Assembly: GCA_910579055.1 (NCBI GenBank)
Contig: CAJTSU010000036.1
Coordinates: 13,217 to 25,892, forward strand
Length of the DNA stretch: 12,676 nt
DNA from: an uncultured Mailhella sp.
GTDB taxonomy: Bacteria > Desulfobacterota > Desulfovibrionia > Desulfovibrionales > Desulfovibrionaceae
Direction of reading: 5' to 3'
Made by a program: the position numbers and the translations under genes. This document shows, one piece after another, positions 10,075-12,676 of this stretch (the stretch's first letter is position 1; every line of letters begins with the position of its first letter). The notes beneath the pieces are model-generated. The model ran no database searches, was not told where the DNA came from, and saw only the letters and a list, made by a program, of their open reading frames with translations.

Positions 10075-11226
10075 TTATTGTGATGCCTTACATAAAGGAT
10101 CTGGTTTTGTGTATTTTATATAAAAAGAATAGGGAATCAAATTTAGTTTTGCCATGAGCCAAAAAAATGGACGCATTCTTTCAAATGTTTTTTTGTAAGT
10201 TGTAAAATCTCTGTATGTTTTACGCGGCTGTGTCAAGTATATTTCCAGTTCCTCGCTGCTGATGTCAAGACGTTGTTTTAGGTACGCAATCAGGCCGTCT
10301 TCCATATGAAACGGTTTTTTAATTTCTTGCAAAGCTTGATCGCGCGCCATTCTGCCGGTACGCACCATAGCGGAGAGCCCAAGCAGACGTGTATCAATAC
10401 CGTAACGGCGAGGCATAAAATAGCTGTGATAAAAAGCTGTGAACTTGTTTTCCAGATGGTGACCGCCGTACCAATGCCAGTTGAAATTTTTTTCAAGAAA
10501 TTGTTTTATTTCTTCTTTGTTATAACTTAAATACCAGAGAGGACGAATTTTACGAATTCTTCGCATCATCCAGTATAGTTGTGTATGTAAAGGCATTCTT
10601 GGGTAGGTGATAAGAGGAAGAGTTCCAAATTTGGCATGTACTGATTCTATATAACGGTTATCCATATAGAGCCATCCTAGTGGTGAAATTCCTTCAGTCC
10701 GAAAATTGTGCCCCTCTAGAACATATTTTACATTATGTTTGTCGGCAACTCTATTTAAAACAGATGCAAGAGCAATATCTGTCGGTGATTCAATGTCGGC
10801 AACTCCAGATTTTAAAAATGCTTTATATATATCATCATATTCTTGTGCGTCAACAGTATATATTTCAAGAGGAACATTGAGCTTTTTTACAATGTTATGC
10901 ATATTTTGTGTTGAAAGTTCTGTATTCCAAGTATTGTCAAAATGTACAGCTAGAGGGCGTAACCCCATCAGCTCCTTTGCTATATAGAGAAGATATGAAG
11001 AGTCACAACCACCTGAAACCCCTACAATACAGTCAAATTTTTTTCCTTTTCCTGCGTGTTTAATGCGTTTAGCTATATTTTGAAGTATACTGAATCCCTG
11101 CTTTTCGCTCGGATATTGTATTTCAAGCGAATCATGAAGATGGCAATAGTTGCATATCCCATGTTCATCAAAAGTGATGTTCGGGATAGTAGTATCATAC
11201 AAGCAACGGCTACAGGTATATTTCAT
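10075..11226 (-). CDS. wbpG: WbpG-type N-acetyl-sugar amidotransferase
   Basis: 383 residues from the ATG at 11226, which has GGAG 9 nt upstream and gives the usual MKYTCSRC start. A TTG at 11247 would add seven residues and overlaps no good ribosome-binding site. Two cysteine pairs (Cys5/Cys8 and Cys25/Cys28) form a zinc-ribbon-like N-terminus. The ATP-pyrophosphatase loop is SGGCDSS (71-77), followed by LRPLAVHFDNTWNTE and VLEGHNFRTEG. This matches WbpG/PseA-type enzymes. In P. aeruginosa, WbpG with HisH2 and HisF2 converts an acetamido group of a diacetamido uronic acid to an acetamidino group, using ammonia made from glutamine. The WbpB/WbpE pair nearby supplies the right kind of precursor. 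HisH2/HisF2 homologues are not visible here. The gene is clearly more AT-rich than the left block, which suggests separate acquisition. Confidence 0.85.
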   Translation of the reverse strand: MKYTCSRCLYDTTIPNITFDEHGICNYCHLHDSLEIQYPSEKQGFSILQNIAKRIKHAGKGKKFDCIVGVSGGCDSSYLLYIAKELMGLRPLAVHFDNTWNTELSTQNMHNIVKKLNVPLEIYTVDAQEYDDIYKAFLKSGVADIESPTDIALASVLNRVADKHNVKYVLEGHNFRTEGISPLGWLYMDNRYIESVHAKFGTLPLITYPRMPLHTQLYWMMRRIRKIRPLWYLSYNKEEIKQFLEKNFNWHWYGGHHLENKFTAFYHSYFMPRRYGIDTRLLGLSAMVRTGRMARDQALQEIKKPFHMEDGLIAYLKQRLDISSEELEIYLTQPRKTYRDFTTYKKTFERMRPFFWLMAKLNLIPYSFYIKYTKPDPLCKASQ

Positions 11227-11591
11227 GCTTTTTGCTCCATTCGGCAACTAAAAATAGAGTACTTATATGGATTTAATACAATCGAAGGAATCCATATAAA
11301 ATTTGAATGCGCCTACTTATTATGCTGAAGTAACTGCAATACATAAATGCCAGTTGCAGCATGATGCTCTCTTAGGTAGATTAGGTAGACGTATACTTCA
11401 TGTGCCGTATTGAAGCAAGTACAAATTGTAGACTTTTTGCATGTATGATTAAATAATAATATCATATGGTTATGGTGTACGGCATAAGCAATGACAGAGG
11501 TTGGTTTTGAGGCAGAAGCTGAGTCAAAATTATATTCTTGGTTGAGGGCTATATATTACCGAATTTTTAGGAATGAAAATTAGCTGATGGG
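11227..11591. other. Gene-poor AT-rich region upstream of the minus-strand operon
   Basis: About 365 bp without a convincing gene; it should hold the promoter of the operon that begins with wbpG. Contents seen: a strong inverted repeat at 11263-11299; an 11-base palindrome AGCATGATGCT at 11358-11368; a tandem duplication of TTAGGTAGA at 11372-11389; and on the minus strand a weak promoter-like pair, TTGCTT and TATACG 17 nt apart, around 11390-11418. A 30-codon plus-strand frame at 11491-11583 (starting MTEVGFEAEAESKLYSW) has no ribosome-binding site and is probably chance or a remnant. Confidence 0.5.
11263..11299. repeat. Perfect 11-bp inverted repeat in the leader of the wbpG operon
   Basis: TTATATGGATT, 15 bases, then AATCCATATAA. 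The repeat lies 37-73 bp upstream of the wbpG start codon. On the minus-strand transcript it could form a hairpin ahead of the ribosome-binding site; as DNA it could be an operator for a dimeric protein. A U-rich stretch follows only after about 10 nt, so a simple terminator is less likely. Confidence 0.55.
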
Positions 11592-12287
11592 ATAGACCCG
11601 CCCCCAACGAGCCAATGGACTCTGCGGCATCAATGTGCCAAAAGGTGACATTCTGTCACGTTAACCAACATGGGAGCGGGCCATGAGACAAGTATGCCAA
11701 ATCGGGCTTGATATTGCAAAAGAGTATTTTCAGGTACATGGCGTGGACAAAAACGGCAAGGATGTCTTCAACAAAAAACTGAAAAAGAAAAACGTGTTGT
11801 CATTCTTTGCCAATCTTCCTCCATGCCTTGTTGGACTGGAAGCGTGCGGGGGAGCCCATTATTGGGCCAGGGAGATAGCCAAACTGGATGCGGGCCATAC
11901 TATTAAGCTCATTTTCCCACGCCATGTCAAGCCTTTTGTGTTGAACAACAAAACGGATGCGGTAGATGCATTAATCTACGGAGCAAGAATAATTACTCGC
12001 TATGCCTTGGCCGGGTAGAACAAAAGCTATCCCGTGCAAAAATGGATTCAGGGAGTGGCAACGCGACGCGGCAGACAGATAGCGGCGGTTGCCCTGACCA
12101 ATAAAACGGTCGAACCGGCTTTCGGAAACTCTGGCAAAGACAGAGGCGTAAAACGCCGCCGGGCTAATAAGAACCGGAAGCGCGAATACCATGATGGCAC
12201 TGGGTTATCACCCTGAAAAGACGCCGAATACATGACCGCATTCGTTCCCTTTGTTCAGAAATGTCTTGACTCCACGGGCGGGTCTAT
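11592..12287 (+). mobile_element. Internally deleted IS110/IS1111-type insertion sequence
   Basis: Perfect 12-bp inverted repeats, ATAGACCCGCCC at 11592-11603 and its reverse complement at 12276-12287, enclose a damaged DEDD transposase gene. The span is about 700 bp, roughly half of a normal element of this family. Subterminal inverted repeats point to the IS1111 subgroup, so the true ends may lie a few bases outside. The enclosed flanks are short: 79 nt on the left, containing a small hairpin GTGAC-ATTCT-GTCAC (11645-11659), and under 60 nt on the right. Both are small for an intact bridge RNA locus. Confidence 0.7.
11683..12216 (+). pseudogene. IS110/IS1111-family transposase remnant (centre deleted, in-frame stop, frameshift)
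   Basis: The ATG at 11683 follows GGGAG. The N-terminal DEDD (RuvC-like) domain is recognisable: D10 in IGLDIAK, E53 in GLEACGGAHYW, and D92/D95 in KTDAVDA. Directly after KTDAVDA the protein reads LIYGARIITRYALAG, which resembles the family's C-terminal segment, so roughly 200 central residues, including the region of the catalytic serine, are missing without loss of frame. An amber stop at 12016-12018 follows. Beyond it, in the same frame, comes WIQGVATRRGRQIAAVAL then TNKT, again the family's C-terminal pattern. After about 12120 the expected LAKTEA-like ending lies in another frame, suggesting an additional indel. The first open part gives 111 residues. The product cannot be an active transposase. 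Confidence 0.82.
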
Positions 12288-12381
12288 ACATGGCATCTAC
12301 ACAAATTTTATTGCCTCCCTCAGGGGGGGCACACGGAAATCAATTTTTGAAATTTTGGTCAAAAAGTTTTATCCACAAGGC
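12288..12381. other. Junction between the IS110 relic and the ISAs1 transposase gene
   Basis: A 94-bp non-coding stretch. CAGGGGGGGCACACGG at 12321-12336 could be the left inverted repeat of the ISAs1-type element, whose ends commonly begin with CAGGG; the right end is outside the window, so this is unconfirmed. An open frame from 12232 happens to run in phase into the ISAs1 gene, probably by chance. Confidence 0.35.
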
Positions 12382-12676
12382 ATGGAAAAGCTAAGCTTAT
12401 TTGAATACTTTGAAGAGTTGGAAACCGAACAGGCCTATGACGGATATTTTTATTCTGTAGCACAAGGCATAACTATTGTCATTTTAGGGAGCCTTTGTGG
12501 ATTGAAAAACGTCCGCCAGATATGGTTATGGGCAACAAACGCCAAGGTAAGGGAGTTTTTGAAGGAACGATTTCAGATAGAAAGAATTCCTTGTTATTAC
12601 TGGTTATTATGTTTACTAAAAATGATTAGGCCTGCTTCTCTGAACAAGTGTTTTGCAGCATGGGTCGCTTCCATGC
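12382..12676 (+). CDS. ISAs1-family transposase, N-terminal part (continues past right edge)
   Basis: About 98 codons are visible from the ATG at 12382. The sequence begins MEKLSLFEYFEELETE, continues with a hydrophobic stretch around ITIVILGSLCGLKNV, then REFLKERFQIERIPCYYW and ending SLNKCFAAWVASM. This order (SL-E-F-L, a hydrophobic helix, G-N-R-I, then FL-ERF-I-IP and a final F-AW) matches the N-terminal associated domain of ISAs1/H-repeat transposases (DDE_Tnp_1_assoc). The usual Asp-Pro-Arg after the first helix is not present, which may mean divergence or decay. The catalytic DDE domain is beyond the window, so whether the gene is intact is unknown. A ribosome-binding site is poor (AAGG one base before the start), as is common for transposases. 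Confidence 0.72.
   Translation, partial: MEKLSLFEYFEELETEQAYDGYFYSVAQGITIVILGSLCGLKNVRQIWLWATNAKVREFLKERFQIERIPCYYWLLCLLKMIRPASLNKCFAAWVASM

Noticed and set aside
11491..11583. 30-codon plus-strand frame next to the IS110 relic
   Set aside because: No ribosome-binding site and no recognised similarity; could be a gene remnant but is not supportable.

Overview
The window is a surface-glycan (O-antigen, capsule or glycoprotein-glycan) biosynthesis region of a Gram-negative bacterium. It is bounded on the right by decaying insertion sequences. Family content and ribosome-binding sites fit a proteobacterium. A Desulfovibrionaceae-like host is my guess and cannot be proved from this window.

Left block (1-1467, minus strand, GC-rich): a WbpB/WlbA-type UDP-GlcNAcA 3-dehydrogenase is followed by the N-terminal part of a WbpE/WlbC-type aminotransferase that runs off the left edge. 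Together they would make a UDP-2-acetamido-3-amino-uronic acid. A short non-coding region with a perfect inverted repeat separates them from a divergent plus-strand gene (1656-3503) for a large two-domain glycosyltransferase-like protein.

Middle block (11226 down to 3592, minus strand): six genes in one direction form a probable operon, in transcription order: WbpG-type N-acetyl-sugar amidotransferase, GT-B glycosyltransferase, radical SAM/SPASM protein, DegT/DnrJ-type aminotransferase, SAM-dependent methyltransferase, and AsnB-type glutamine amidotransferase. Two of the junctions are 6 nt or less. WbpB, WbpE and WbpG homologues together recall the Pseudomonas aeruginosa B-band pathway to diacetamido/acetamidino uronic acids. 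Its HisH2/HisF2 ammonia-supplying partners are not in the window.

Main discovery candidate: the methyltransferase reading frame is interrupted by a 19-unit GA (TC on the plus strand) dinucleotide tract at 6135-6173, located between the SAM-binding half and the second half of the Rossmann domain. At 19 units the frame is broken; 18 or 21 units would give one continuous protein of normal architecture. This has the form of a contingency (phase-variation) locus switching a glycan methylation on and off. The sequenced copy is OFF.

Right block (11227-12676, AT-rich and then IS sequence): a leader with an 11-bp inverted repeat, about 300 bp without a convincing gene, then an IS110/IS1111-type element with 12-bp inverted repeats. 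Its transposase has lost its centre and also carries an in-frame stop and an apparent frameshift. Last comes the 5' part of an ISAs1-family transposase that continues beyond the window.
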